From the NCBI GenBank assembly GCA_040386195.1, contig JAZKFV010000005.1, positions 76,600-140,599 on the forward strand: 64,000 nucleotides of DNA. The letters run 5' to 3'. Source of the stretch: JAJTCH01 sp040386195 (GTDB lineage Bacteria > Pseudomonadota > Alphaproteobacteria > Rickettsiales > UBA1997). The notes beneath the pieces were generated by a model that was not told the origin of the DNA, did no database searches, and saw only the letters and a list, made by a program, of their open reading frames with translations. The position numbers and the translations under genes are program-made. Positions 52,993 to 61,990 of the stretch are shown here, piece by piece; within the stretch, counting starts at the first letter, position 1, and every line of letters begins with the position of its first letter.

Positions 52993-54750
52993 TTATTTAG
53001 CTAATCTCTTAGTTATAAACCACTGTTGCAAAATTGACAAGCTATTGCTCCAAGTCCAATAGATTAGAAGCCCTGCTGGAAATGGTGCGAAGGCAAAAAT
53101 CAGAATGAAAGGTAGAATTTTCATTACTTTGGCTTGCGCTGGATCAGTTGGTTGCGGGTTTAATTTTTGCTGAATAATCATGGTGATGCCCATAAAAATT
53201 GGCCATAAACCAATACTGATAATGCCGTGAACATCAAAAGGTAAAAGCCCGAATAGATTAAAAATTGAAGTTGGATCGGGCGCGGATAAATCTTTGATCC
53301 AGCCATAAAATGGGGCGTGGCGCATATCGATGGTTAGATAAAGCACTTTATATAGCGAGAAGAAAACTGGGATTTGAATCAGCATTGGCAAGCATCCGGA
53401 AACTGGATTAACTTTTTCGCGTTTGTAAAGCTGCATAATTTCTTTATTCATCTGCATCTTTTTATCTTTAAATTCTTCACGAATTTTATCAATTTTGGGC
53501 TGCAATTTTTTGATTCTGGCAATTGCGGTGTAAGATTTATTTGCCAAAGGAAACATTGCTAATTTTACTACAACGGTGATCGCCAAAATGGCCAAGCCGT
53601 AATTGCCAAAGATTTTATTGAAGAATTGTAAAATGAAGAAAAATGGTTTGGTTAAAAAATAATACCAACCAAAATCAACTGCGCGGTCAAAAAGTGCAAT
53701 ATCGTAATCTTTAGAATATTGATCTAACAGCGAAACTCTTTTAGCGCCGGCGAACATTTTGCTGGTCAAAGAAATTTCATTGCCATTTTCAACAGCAAAT
53801 TTTTGGGTTTTTGAATCAGCTTTATAAAAATTATTTTGATTGCTGCCATCATATGAAAATTGGGTTTCAAAGCTGGTTTTTTTATCAGGAATTATTGAAA
53901 CTAACCAATATTTATCAGTAATTCCAAACCAGCCAGTTTGGGCTTTAAAATCATTATCATCTTTTTTGTCGCGCAAGTTAGTATAACTTTTTTCTTTTAA
54001 GATTCCGTCAAAAACTCCAATTGGTCCTTCGTGCAAAACATATGACGAGGAATGAATTTGTGGTAATAAACGCTCAATATTAGCGGTTGTGAAGCCTTCT
54101 AATTTTTGTCCGGAATTATTTTTGATGGCTTGAGAAATGCTGAACATATAATGCTCATCAATTGCGACAGTAATTTCAAAAGTAATTTTTTGCTTATTTT
54201 GCCAAGAAAAAGTAACCGGATTATTTGGAGTCAAAACTTTGCCATTAGCCTTCCAAATACTGTCTTGATTTGGCGTTAAAATGCTTTGATCTAAAACTTT
54301 ATAACCAAAATTCACCTGATATTGATTAGCGCTACCATTTGGCGATAACAAAGTTACTTCTTTGCTTTTTGGATCAAGCGCTTCTTGATAATTAACCAAA
54401 GTTAAATCATCAAACATTAATCCTTTTAAATTAATTGAACCTTCTAATTCTGGAGTTTTGATTTGCACTCTTTGGTTTTTACTATCAGCAATAATTTCTT
54501 CTTTAGGTAAGATTTGATCAACATTTTGAGAGTTAGATTCCGGCGCTTTAGCTAATAAATTGGGATTTTGATGAGAAGAGTTTTGTGGTTTTTGCGTAAC
54601 CAAGGCGTCATTTGCAACTTCTATTTGTGCAGCTGGCTGAACTTTTCTGGCTTCCAATCTTGGCTTTTCATAAAACCAAGTCCAAGAAATTAAAATGACT
54701 GCTGAAAGAATGCTGGCAAGAAGAATATTTTTAGTGTTTTCGTTTTGCAT
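52993..54750 (-). CDS. yidC: Membrane protein insertase YidC
   Basis: 585-residue YidC with the N-terminal helix (8-27), a large periplasmic beta-sandwich (about 75-340; QTGWFGITDKYWLVSIIPDK is a family landmark) and five C-terminal helices (from about 360) with FNKIFGNYGLAILAITVVVKLAMFPLANKSY, NPVSGCLPMLIQIPVFFSLYKVL and the terminal ITKRLAK. It inserts and folds inner-membrane proteins with Sec. It lies between lon and tRNA-Ser, 6 nt after lon. Confidence 0.97.
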   Translation of the reverse strand: MQNENTKNILLASILSAVILISWTWFYEKPRLEARKVQPAAQIEVANDALVTQKPQNSSHQNPNLLAKAPESNSQNVDQILPKEEIIADSKNQRVQIKTPELEGSINLKGLMFDDLTLVNYQEALDPKSKEVTLLSPNGSANQYQVNFGYKVLDQSILTPNQDSIWKANGKVLTPNNPVTFSWQNKQKITFEITVAIDEHYMFSISQAIKNNSGQKLEGFTTANIERLLPQIHSSSYVLHEGPIGVFDGILKEKSYTNLRDKKDDNDFKAQTGWFGITDKYWLVSIIPDKKTSFETQFSYDGSNQNNFYKADSKTQKFAVENGNEISLTSKMFAGAKRVSLLDQYSKDYDIALFDRAVDFGWYYFLTKPFFFILQFFNKIFGNYGLAILAITVVVKLAMFPLANKSYTAIARIKKLQPKIDKIREEFKDKKMQMNKEIMQLYKREKVNPVSGCLPMLIQIPVFFSLYKVLYLTIDMRHAPFYGWIKDLSAPDPTSIFNLFGLLPFDVHGIISIGLWPIFMGITMIIQQKLNPQPTDPAQAKVMKILPFILIFAFAPFPAGLLIYWTWSNSLSILQQWFITKRLAK

Positions 54751-54756
54751 TATTAA

Positions 54757-57087
54757 TTATTTTTTGTTTTTATAACCAACCAAAACTTCTTGCAAAGCTT
54801 CTTTGGCGCTGGCAACAGTCTTAATTTTGAGATTTTTTTTGACATCTTCGGGCATTTCTTCAATATCTTTTTGATTATCTTTAGGAATAATCACAGTTTT
54901 AATACCGCCCCGCAGCGCTGCTAATAATTTTTCTTTCAACCCACCAATTTCTAAAACTCTGCCAGTTAAAGTAATTTCGCCAGTCATTGCTACATCTTTA
55001 TTAACTGGCAAACCAGTAATTGCCGAAACTAAAGCCGAGCAAATTGCCACGCCAGCCGAAGGGCCATCTTTGGGCATTGCGCCTTCAGGAACATGAATAT
55101 GAAAATCATATTTGTTAAATTCTTTAGCAGAAATTTTCAACTCATCGGCAATTGAGCGCACATAGCTCAGCGCCGTTTGCGCCGATTCTTTCATCACCTC
55201 GCCTAATTTGCCGGTGATTTGAATTTTGCCTGAACCGGCAAATTTTACCGCTTCAATATCCAGCAAATCGCCACCAAAATCGGTGTAAGCCAAACCAGTT
55301 GCCACACCAATTTTATTTTCTTTTTTAGCAATTCCGTAATGGAATTTTTCAACTCCGGCATATTCCGCCAAATTCTTTTCAGTAATATTCACCGCTTTGA
55401 CTTGACCGGAAATCATTTTTTTCACCGATTTTCTCGCCAATGAAGCAATTTCACGATTTAAATTTCTAACTCCGGCTTCAAAAGTATATTTGCGAATCAA
55501 TTCCAGCAAGGCTTCGTCGCTAATACTGAATTCTTTATTGCTAATTCCGTGTTCAATTTTTTGTTTAGGAAGTAAATGTTTTTTGGCAATATTTAATTTT
55601 TCATTTTCAGTATAGCCCGAAAGACGGATGATTTCCATCCGATCGCGCAGCGGAATTGGAATGCCAGCAACATTATTAGCGGTGGCGATGAACATTACTT
55701 TGGAAAGGTCATAATCAACTTCTAAATAATGATCGCTAAAATTCTGATTTTGCTCCGGATCCAAAACTTCCAGCAAAGCCGAAGAAGGATCGCCGCGCAT
55801 ATCGTAAGACATTTTGTCAATCTCATCTAAAAGCATTAGCGGATTAACCACTTTGGCCTTTTTCATTGATTGAATAATTCTGCCCGGCATTGAGCCGATA
55901 TAGGTTCTTCTATGTCCTCTAATTTCAGCTTCATCACGAACGCCGCCCAAAGAAACTTTAACATATTGACGATTTAGCGAGTCAGCAATTGCTTTGGCAA
56001 GCGAGGTCTTTCCAACTCCGGGCGCGCCAACCAAACATAAAATTGGACCTTTAGAATTTTTAGTTTTCATCTGCACGGCGATAAATTCTAAAATCCGATC
56101 TTTGATTTTATTTAAAGCATAGTGATTTTTATCAAGAATTTTTTGCGATTTTTCTAAAGTGCTATTGGCTTTAGTTTCTTTGTGCCAAGGCAGTTTGGTG
56201 ATCCAATCCAGATAGCCCCTCACCACTCCGGCTTCGGAGGAAAATAAATTCATTTTCTCCAATTTAGTAATTTCGCTCTGACATTTTTCAGCAACTTCTT
56301 TGGGAAGTTTTAACTTAGAAATTTTTTCTTTAATGTCTTTCAGCTCGCCTTCTTCATCTTGTCCCAGCTCTTTTTTGATGTGTTTTAATTGTTCGTGCAA
56401 ATAAAGATCTTTTTGGCTTTTGGCAATTTTTGCTTGAATAGATTTAGCAATTTGAGCTTCGGTGGTGGCAACGTTGATATCGTTTTGCAGCAATTCTAAA
56501 ATTTTATATAATCTTTTTTTAACATTATTTTCTTCCAAAATTTCTTGTCTAACTTTGGTGTTGGCGGTTAAAAACGAGCAAACCAAAAACACTAAATCAT
56601 TAGGAGATTTAACTTTTGCTAAAGTGGCAATAATTTCGGGCGTAATTTTTTTGTTATATTCACCAAGCTTGGTGAAAGTTTCAACCGTTGCTTTGATTAA
56701 GCCGGTTAATTCGCTATCTTCTAATGAAAAAGGTTCGTCTTGCAGAAAATTAATTTCGCACGAAAAAAAATCAGTTTCCGGCAAAATGCGACTAATTTGT
56801 CCACGCATCAAACCTTGTAAAACCACTTTCAGATTGCCATCATTAGCGCGAGTTGACTCAACAATTTTGCAGACCACACCAACATTATAAACGCTGGAAA
56901 GCTCAAAATTATCTTGATCGGAGTTGATTTGAGTGACAACAAAAATGGGAATATTGGATATTTTTGCATTCTCAATTGCCCGCACCGATTTTTGTCTACC
57001 CACCACAATCGTGGTTGTCATATGTGGAAAAATCACCACATCGCGCAAAGGAATTGCATAGAAAATTTGTGGATTAATGCTGTTCAT
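54757..57087 (-). CDS. lon: ATP-dependent protease Lon
   Basis: 776-residue Lon, placed at the ATG at 57087 (MNSINPQIF). The open frame runs 26 codons upstream to a TTG, but FYAIPLRDVVIFPHM normally follows soon after the start. It has an N-terminal LAN domain (1-205), coiled linker, AAA+ with Walker A LVGAPGVGKTSLAKAI and Walker B LMLLDEIDKM, and the C-terminal serine protease domain with catalytic Ser in GPSAGVA and Lys in GGLKEKLLAALRGG. It degrades misfolded and regulatory proteins. Confidence 0.97.
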   Translation of the reverse strand: MNSINPQIFYAIPLRDVVIFPHMTTTIVVGRQKSVRAIENAKISNIPIFVVTQINSDQDNFELSSVYNVGVVCKIVESTRANDGNLKVVLQGLMRGQISRILPETDFFSCEINFLQDEPFSLEDSELTGLIKATVETFTKLGEYNKKITPEIIATLAKVKSPNDLVFLVCSFLTANTKVRQEILEENNVKKRLYKILELLQNDINVATTEAQIAKSIQAKIAKSQKDLYLHEQLKHIKKELGQDEEGELKDIKEKISKLKLPKEVAEKCQSEITKLEKMNLFSSEAGVVRGYLDWITKLPWHKETKANSTLEKSQKILDKNHYALNKIKDRILEFIAVQMKTKNSKGPILCLVGAPGVGKTSLAKAIADSLNRQYVKVSLGGVRDEAEIRGHRRTYIGSMPGRIIQSMKKAKVVNPLMLLDEIDKMSYDMRGDPSSALLEVLDPEQNQNFSDHYLEVDYDLSKVMFIATANNVAGIPIPLRDRMEIIRLSGYTENEKLNIAKKHLLPKQKIEHGISNKEFSISDEALLELIRKYTFEAGVRNLNREIASLARKSVKKMISGQVKAVNITEKNLAEYAGVEKFHYGIAKKENKIGVATGLAYTDFGGDLLDIEAVKFAGSGKIQITGKLGEVMKESAQTALSYVRSIADELKISAKEFNKYDFHIHVPEGAMPKDGPSAGVAICSALVSAITGLPVNKDVAMTGEITLTGRVLEIGGLKEKLLAALRGGIKTVIIPKDNQKDIEEMPEDVKKNLKIKTVASAKEALQEVLVGYKNKK

Positions 57088-57191
57088 TTCTGGTTTTTGC
57101 TGTATTTTTAAAGGACTGGCTGAATTTAAGCCTAGAGCTGAGCGCTTAAGTAATTGAGCGGTCAATATAGTAATGTTTTATTAGATTTCAA

Positions 57192-58526
57192 ATGGAAATA
57201 ATTTTATTTATAAGCGGCTTGGCACTTGGCTGCGCGATTGCAACAATTTTTGCAATTAAAGCCAATAAATTGCAGGAACAAATTCAAGAATTGTTGATTT
57301 ATAAAGGGCGCTTTGAACAAGCTCAAATCACGATTGTGGATTTAAAATTACAAAATCAACATCAGCAAAAAAATGCTGAGTTACAAAATCAGAAAATTAT
57401 CGATTTTGAAAAACAAAATGAATTGCTGAAGCAAAACCAAGATTTGCTTAAGATTGAGAAACAAGAATGGTCGATAAATAAGGAGAAAATCTTGTTTCAG
57501 CTTTCTGAAGAATTGATTCGCAAAAACAATGAGGAGCAAACTAAATTCGGCAAAAATCAGGAAGAAAAAATTACTAAAATTAACGAAAATCTTTATAAAA
57601 ATTTTGAAAATGTTTTGAATAAAGTTAGTTCGTTAAATGATGATGTGCAAAAATCCAGCCAAGAAATTAATCTAACCAAAAATGCTCTTCTCAACCCATC
57701 TGGCGCGGGTAGAACTGCTGAGATTACTTTAGAAAATATTCTCAAATCTTCTGGCTTAAAAGAAAAATCCAATTTAAATGATGTTGGTGATTACATTTTG
57801 CAATCGCATTTTTTAGCTACCGATAACAGCGCCAGAAAGCCTGACGCAATTATCTTTTTGCCAAATGATCACACGGTAATTATTGATAGCAAATCGTCAA
57901 TTTTCTTTCTCGAATTACAAAAAGCTAAAGACGCTAATGATGACCAGTCTGCAAATTTGGCGCGAGCTAAACTCAAAGAAACTATGCGCAAACATTTAGA
58001 AGATTTAAAAAAGCGCGATTATGCCAAAGCTAAGGAATTTGCTGATTTGAAACAAAATAATCACAACCAAATTTTTACCAATGTGATGTTTTTACAAACT
58101 GAAAAAATGCTCGAAATTATTGACGAGATTGATGAGAACTTCACTCAAAAAGCTCTCGATTTTGGCATTTGGGTTTTAACACCAATTGGGCTTTACAACT
58201 TGTTATCCCAGGCAAAATTAACTATCAGCCAAATCAAGCGCCAAGAAAATGTTGAGGAGTTGAGAATTGAAATCAGAAAATTAATTGAAGCAATTGCCAC
58301 AATGTTTAGCAAAGCCAGCGATATTGGCAAAGCCACTAGCAAAGCGGTAAAATCTTACAATGAATTTGCTGCAACTTTTAACCAAAGATTTTTAGTGCGG
58401 GTGAATAATTTGAACAAAATGGGGATTGAATCAGACAAAAAAATTATCGGTAATAAGCTCGAAAAATATAACATTGTCAGCGACGAAAATATCATCGACG
58501 GACAAATTGAGGAAGCTGGGGAATGA
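57192..58526 (+). CDS. rmuC: RmuC-family DNA recombination protein
   Basis: 444-residue protein with one N-terminal transmembrane helix (about 2-22), a long coiled coil (25-165) and an RmuC nuclease-like domain (about 170-410). Landmarks are NPSGAGRTAEITLENILKSSGL, PDAIIFLPNDHTVIIDSKSS, NVMFLQTEKMLEII and WVLTPIGLYNLLSQAK. RmuC limits sequence inversions at short repeats in E. coli, which is of interest in a genome so full of palindromes. It is divergent from lon. Confidence 0.93.
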   Translation: MEIILFISGLALGCAIATIFAIKANKLQEQIQELLIYKGRFEQAQITIVDLKLQNQHQQKNAELQNQKIIDFEKQNELLKQNQDLLKIEKQEWSINKEKILFQLSEELIRKNNEEQTKFGKNQEEKITKINENLYKNFENVLNKVSSLNDDVQKSSQEINLTKNALLNPSGAGRTAEITLENILKSSGLKEKSNLNDVGDYILQSHFLATDNSARKPDAIIFLPNDHTVIIDSKSSIFFLELQKAKDANDDQSANLARAKLKETMRKHLEDLKKRDYAKAKEFADLKQNNHNQIFTNVMFLQTEKMLEIIDEIDENFTQKALDFGIWVLTPIGLYNLLSQAKLTISQIKRQENVEELRIEIRKLIEAIATMFSKASDIGKATSKAVKSYNEFAATFNQRFLVRVNNLNKMGIESDKKIIGNKLEKYNIVSDENIIDGQIEEAGE

Positions 58527-58714
58527 ATTGAAAATGATTGAAAATTTAGAAGAGAATTTTGGTGTCAGGATCCACCACCACGCAAACCCAGCGTGTTGTA
58601 TTTATTTACCGTAAAGGCTGTTACATTCATACAAATCCCAACATAAAAGATCGAATTATTATGGTAAGAATAATTATTTATGCAACCACAAAATATGCCA
58701 ATTGACTGAGGTTT

Positions 58715-59476
58715 TTAATCAATAATTTTGAAAATTCTGTCCCAACGAATATCTTTATACCAATTCCAAAATTGCCAAAAATCTGAACGATCAGAGAAGA
58801 AAATAATTCTCGCTTTGCCCACCAAATTTTCTTCCGGCACATAACCAACTGCATTCAAAAAACGGCTATCTTGTGAATTATCACGATTATCGCCCATCAT
58901 AAAATAATGCCCAACAGGCACAATATAAATTCCGGTATTATCTTGCGGCGCGTCTGGATATTGATCGAGAATTGTGATTTTTTTTCCTTCCGGAAGAACT
59001 TCCGAAAATCTTTTTATTTTCGTGCCATCTTCATCAATAAAATCATCGACATATTCTTTGATAACCGCAATTTCATTGATAAAAACCTGCCCATCAATCA
59101 CTTGAATTTTATCGCCCGGCAAACCCATTAATCTTTTTATGTAATTAATACTTGGATTTGAAGGCAGGCGAAACACAACTACATCGCCTCTTTGTGGCTT
59201 AGATTCCAAAACGCGACCAGAAAATAAATCCAAAGAAAATGGAAAAGAATATTTGCTGTAACCATAACTAAATTTGGAAACAAAAATATAATCGCCAATC
59301 AATAAATTCGATTTCATCGAACTTGATGGAATGTGAAACGGCTCATAAAAAAACGAGCGCACAATTGTGGCGCAAACCACCGCCACAACCAGCGTATTAA
59401 AAAAACTACCCCAACCTTCTTCGGTTTTTGGTTGATTATTTTTCTTTTTGAAAAATTCTATAAATTTTAAATCCAT
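58715..59476 (-). CDS. lepB: Signal peptidase I
   Basis: 253-residue type I signal peptidase. One membrane helix (about 24-45) leads to box B with the nucleophile Ser in FHIPSSSMKSNL and the general-base Lys in YIKRLMGLPGDKI; GDNRDNSQDSR is the C-terminal box E. It cleaves signal peptides from proteins such as the porin, IalB and OmpA-like products in this window. It follows gpmI by 2 nt on the same strand. The 188 bases before it (58527-58714) hold no recognisable gene. Confidence 0.96.
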   Translation of the reverse strand: MDLKFIEFFKKKNNQPKTEEGWGSFFNTLVVAVVCATIVRSFFYEPFHIPSSSMKSNLLIGDYIFVSKFSYGYSKYSFPFSLDLFSGRVLESKPQRGDVVVFRLPSNPSINYIKRLMGLPGDKIQVIDGQVFINEIAVIKEYVDDFIDEDGTKIKRFSEVLPEGKKITILDQYPDAPQDNTGIYIVPVGHYFMMGDNRDNSQDSRFLNAVGYVPEENLVGKARIIFFSDRSDFWQFWNWYKDIRWDRIFKIID

Positions 59477-59478
59477 TA

Positions 59479-61023
59479 TTAATTGATTAGATTAGTTCCA
59501 GTCATTTCACCGGGATGCTTGATATTCATAAGATTAAGAATTGTCGGCGCAATATCACAAAGCCGACCATTTTTTAAGTGAAGATTTTTAACATTATTAC
59601 CAATCAAAATAAACGGCACCGGATTAGTGGTGTGCGCTGTGTTTGGGTTGCCGTCCTCATCAATCATATCTTCAATATTGCCATGATCGGCGCTGATAAT
59701 CATAATTCCATCCTGCTGCAAAATTGCATCGCGCAAAATTCCTAGCTGTTTATCAATTGCTTCACAAGCTTTGATGGAAGCCGAAATTATGCCGCTATGT
59801 CCAACCATATCAGGGTTGGCATAATTGACAACGATAAAATCATATTGATTCGATTTAATAGCTGCGACCAATTTATTGCCTATTTGCGCCGCCGACATTT
59901 CTGGCAATAAATCGTAAGTTGCAACTGGTGGCGATTGCACCAAAATACGATCTTCACCTTTAAATTCGTGCTCTTGCCCTCCGCTAAAAAAGAAAGTTAC
60001 ATGGGCATATTTTTCAGTTTCAGCAATGCGTAATTGTTTTAAACCAAGATCAGCAAAAATTTCTCCGAGTGAATTTTTAATTTCAATGGTTGGAAATAAA
60101 ACTGCAAATTTTTTGTTCAACTCCTCAGAATATTCAGTCATCGCCACTGCGCTGGAGAAATTAATTTTGCCATCCAGCAAAACTGTAGAAATTTGGCGAA
60201 TGCGATCAGCCCTAAAATTTGCCACCAATAAAGCATCACCATCTTGCATTCCGTGATAATTTTCTGCCGCAGCCGGCAAAACAAATTCGTCATTAATATT
60301 TTGCTGATAAGAATTTTCTACCGCTAAAATTGGATCAATAAATTTTGGCGCATCACCTTGCGCAATCGCTTTGTGAGCCAGCTCAATGCGATTCCAATTT
60401 TTATCGCGATCCATGGCATAATATCTTCCCGAAATTGTCACAATTTCAATTTGCGGGAAATTCTTGGTTTCATCGAGCCAATTTTGTAAATAAATTTTGG
60501 CACTTTTTTGCGCCGCATCACGCCCATCTAAAAAGCAATGCAACTTCACATTGACATTATTTTTCGCCAAAATTTTCGTCAAAGCGATGATATGATTTTG
60601 ATGCGAGTGAATGCCGCCGTCGGACAAAAGCCCAAGCAAATGGCAAACATTATTGGATTTTTGGCAGGCTAAAATTAAATTTTGTAAATTTTGATTTTGT
60701 TCCAAAGCACCGTCAATTATGGCTTGGTTGATTCTCGGCAAATCTTGAAAAATAATTCTGCCCGAACCAATGCAAGTGTGACCAACTTCGGAATTGCCCA
60801 TTTGCCCTTCCGGCAAACCAACATCCAGCCCGGAAGTTCCAAGCTGAGAATTTGGATAGTTGGCTAAAATTTGATTATAGTTTGGAGTGTTCGCCAGAGC
60901 GATGGCATTGTCTTTAGAGTTTTTGCTGGCAATTCCCCAACCATCTAAAATACAGAGTAGAATTGGTTTTTTGATGTTGCCGGCGTTGTTGCTGGTGTTG
61001 TTGATTTTAAGATTGCTTGGCAT
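59479..61023 (-). CDS. gpmI: 2,3-bisphosphoglycerate-independent phosphoglycerate mutase
   Basis: 514-residue iPGM of the alkaline-phosphatase superfamily, a glycolytic or gluconeogenic enzyme. LLCILDGWGIA opens the metal site; the catalytic Ser is in QMGNSEVGH; RYYAMDRDKNWNR, NFRADRIRQI, VNYANPDMVGHSG and ISADHGNIEDM follow. Rickettsia proper lacks glycolysis, so this points to a lineage with broader carbon metabolism. Start codon at 61023, with lepB downstream. Confidence 0.97.
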   Translation of the reverse strand: MPSNLKINNTSNNAGNIKKPILLCILDGWGIASKNSKDNAIALANTPNYNQILANYPNSQLGTSGLDVGLPEGQMGNSEVGHTCIGSGRIIFQDLPRINQAIIDGALEQNQNLQNLILACQKSNNVCHLLGLLSDGGIHSHQNHIIALTKILAKNNVNVKLHCFLDGRDAAQKSAKIYLQNWLDETKNFPQIEIVTISGRYYAMDRDKNWNRIELAHKAIAQGDAPKFIDPILAVENSYQQNINDEFVLPAAAENYHGMQDGDALLVANFRADRIRQISTVLLDGKINFSSAVAMTEYSEELNKKFAVLFPTIEIKNSLGEIFADLGLKQLRIAETEKYAHVTFFFSGGQEHEFKGEDRILVQSPPVATYDLLPEMSAAQIGNKLVAAIKSNQYDFIVVNYANPDMVGHSGIISASIKACEAIDKQLGILRDAILQQDGIMIISADHGNIEDMIDEDGNPNTAHTTNPVPFILIGNNVKNLHLKNGRLCDIAPTILNLMNIKHPGEMTGTNLIN

Positions 61024-61087
61024 TAGAGTTTTGGTTTTTCTTATTTGAGAAAGCCGCCGATTATCAATTTTATCTACCTAAAAATCA

Positions 61088-61987
61088 ATGTCCGAAGAAA
61101 GTTTTAATCTCCCCAAAGTTCGCGGCACTTATCGTTTTAATGTTGATTTATCAAAAACCAACTGGTTTAGAGTTGGCGGCAAAGCGCAAATTTTATTTTT
61201 GCCCAAAGATTGGCAAGATTTAATATCTTTTTTGGGGCAGCGCCCGCAAAATTTACCAATCAATCTTCTGGGCGTTGGCTCTAATGTTATTATTCGTGAT
61301 GGCGGCGTTGAAGGTGTAGTCATCAAATTGGGAGGCGATTTTACTAAAATTACTCATCAAGATAATCAGATAAAAATTGGCAGCAGCTGTCTTTGTTATA
61401 ACGCCGCTTTATATTGCCGATTAAACGGGCTTTCCGGATTAGAATTTTTAGCCGGCATTCCCGGAAGCGTTGGCGGAGCAATTGCAATGAACGCCGGATG
61501 TTATAATGGCGATATTGCCAGCGCCTTAATTTCTGCTACCGCAGTTGATTTTAACGGCAAAATTTTACAGCTCGAAAATAAAGATTTTGGCTTTAAATAT
61601 CGCAGCAACTCTTTAGAAAGAGATTTAATTTTTATTGAAGGCGTTTTTAAAACAGAAAAATCAACTCCCGAAGCAGTTGGTCATAAAATTGCTGAGTTTA
61701 ATAGAAAAAGAGAAGCAACTCAGCCAATCCGCAGCAAAACCGGCGGCAGCACTTTTAAAAATCCTCCAGGCGATAAAAAAGCTTGGCAATTAATCGACGA
61801 AGCTGGCTGCCGAGGAATGAAAATTGGCGGCGCACAAATATCAGAGCAGCATTGCAATTTTATGATCAACACCGGCAACGCCACCGCTAAAAATTTAATT
61901 GATTTGGGAAATTTGGTGATCGACAAAGTAAAAGAAAAAAGCGGAATTACTTTGGAATGGGAAATTAAAATAATTGGCAAGGATTGA
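61088..61987 (+). CDS. murB: UDP-N-acetylenolpyruvoylglucosamine reductase
   Basis: 299-residue MurB, the FAD enzyme making UDP-MurNAc for peptidoglycan. It has NWFRVGGKAQILFLPKD, the FAD-binding GSNVIIRDGGVEGVVIKL, GLEFLAGIPGSVGGAIAMNAGCYNG, FKYRSNSLERD, then the catalytic Ser in TGGSTFKNPPGDKKAWQLIDEAGCRG. This is the shorter type II MurB. It stands between convergent neighbours and, unlike most alphaproteobacterial murB genes, outside the mur cluster. Confidence 0.97.
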   Translation: MSEESFNLPKVRGTYRFNVDLSKTNWFRVGGKAQILFLPKDWQDLISFLGQRPQNLPINLLGVGSNVIIRDGGVEGVVIKLGGDFTKITHQDNQIKIGSSCLCYNAALYCRLNGLSGLEFLAGIPGSVGGAIAMNAGCYNGDIASALISATAVDFNGKILQLENKDFGFKYRSNSLERDLIFIEGVFKTEKSTPEAVGHKIAEFNRKREATQPIRSKTGGSTFKNPPGDKKAWQLIDEAGCRGMKIGGAQISEQHCNFMINTGNATAKNLIDLGNLVIDKVKEKSGITLEWEIKIIGKD

Positions 61988-61990
61988 ATA

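Noticed and set aside
56462..56890. 142-codon plus-strand frame
   Set aside because: Antisense to the lon LAN domain.
58527..58714. Possible small RNA (SRP RNA or tmRNA) between rmuC and lepB
   Set aside because: No GGAAGGAAGCAGC-type motif, tmRNA ends or stable fold was seen; only a 26-codon frame.
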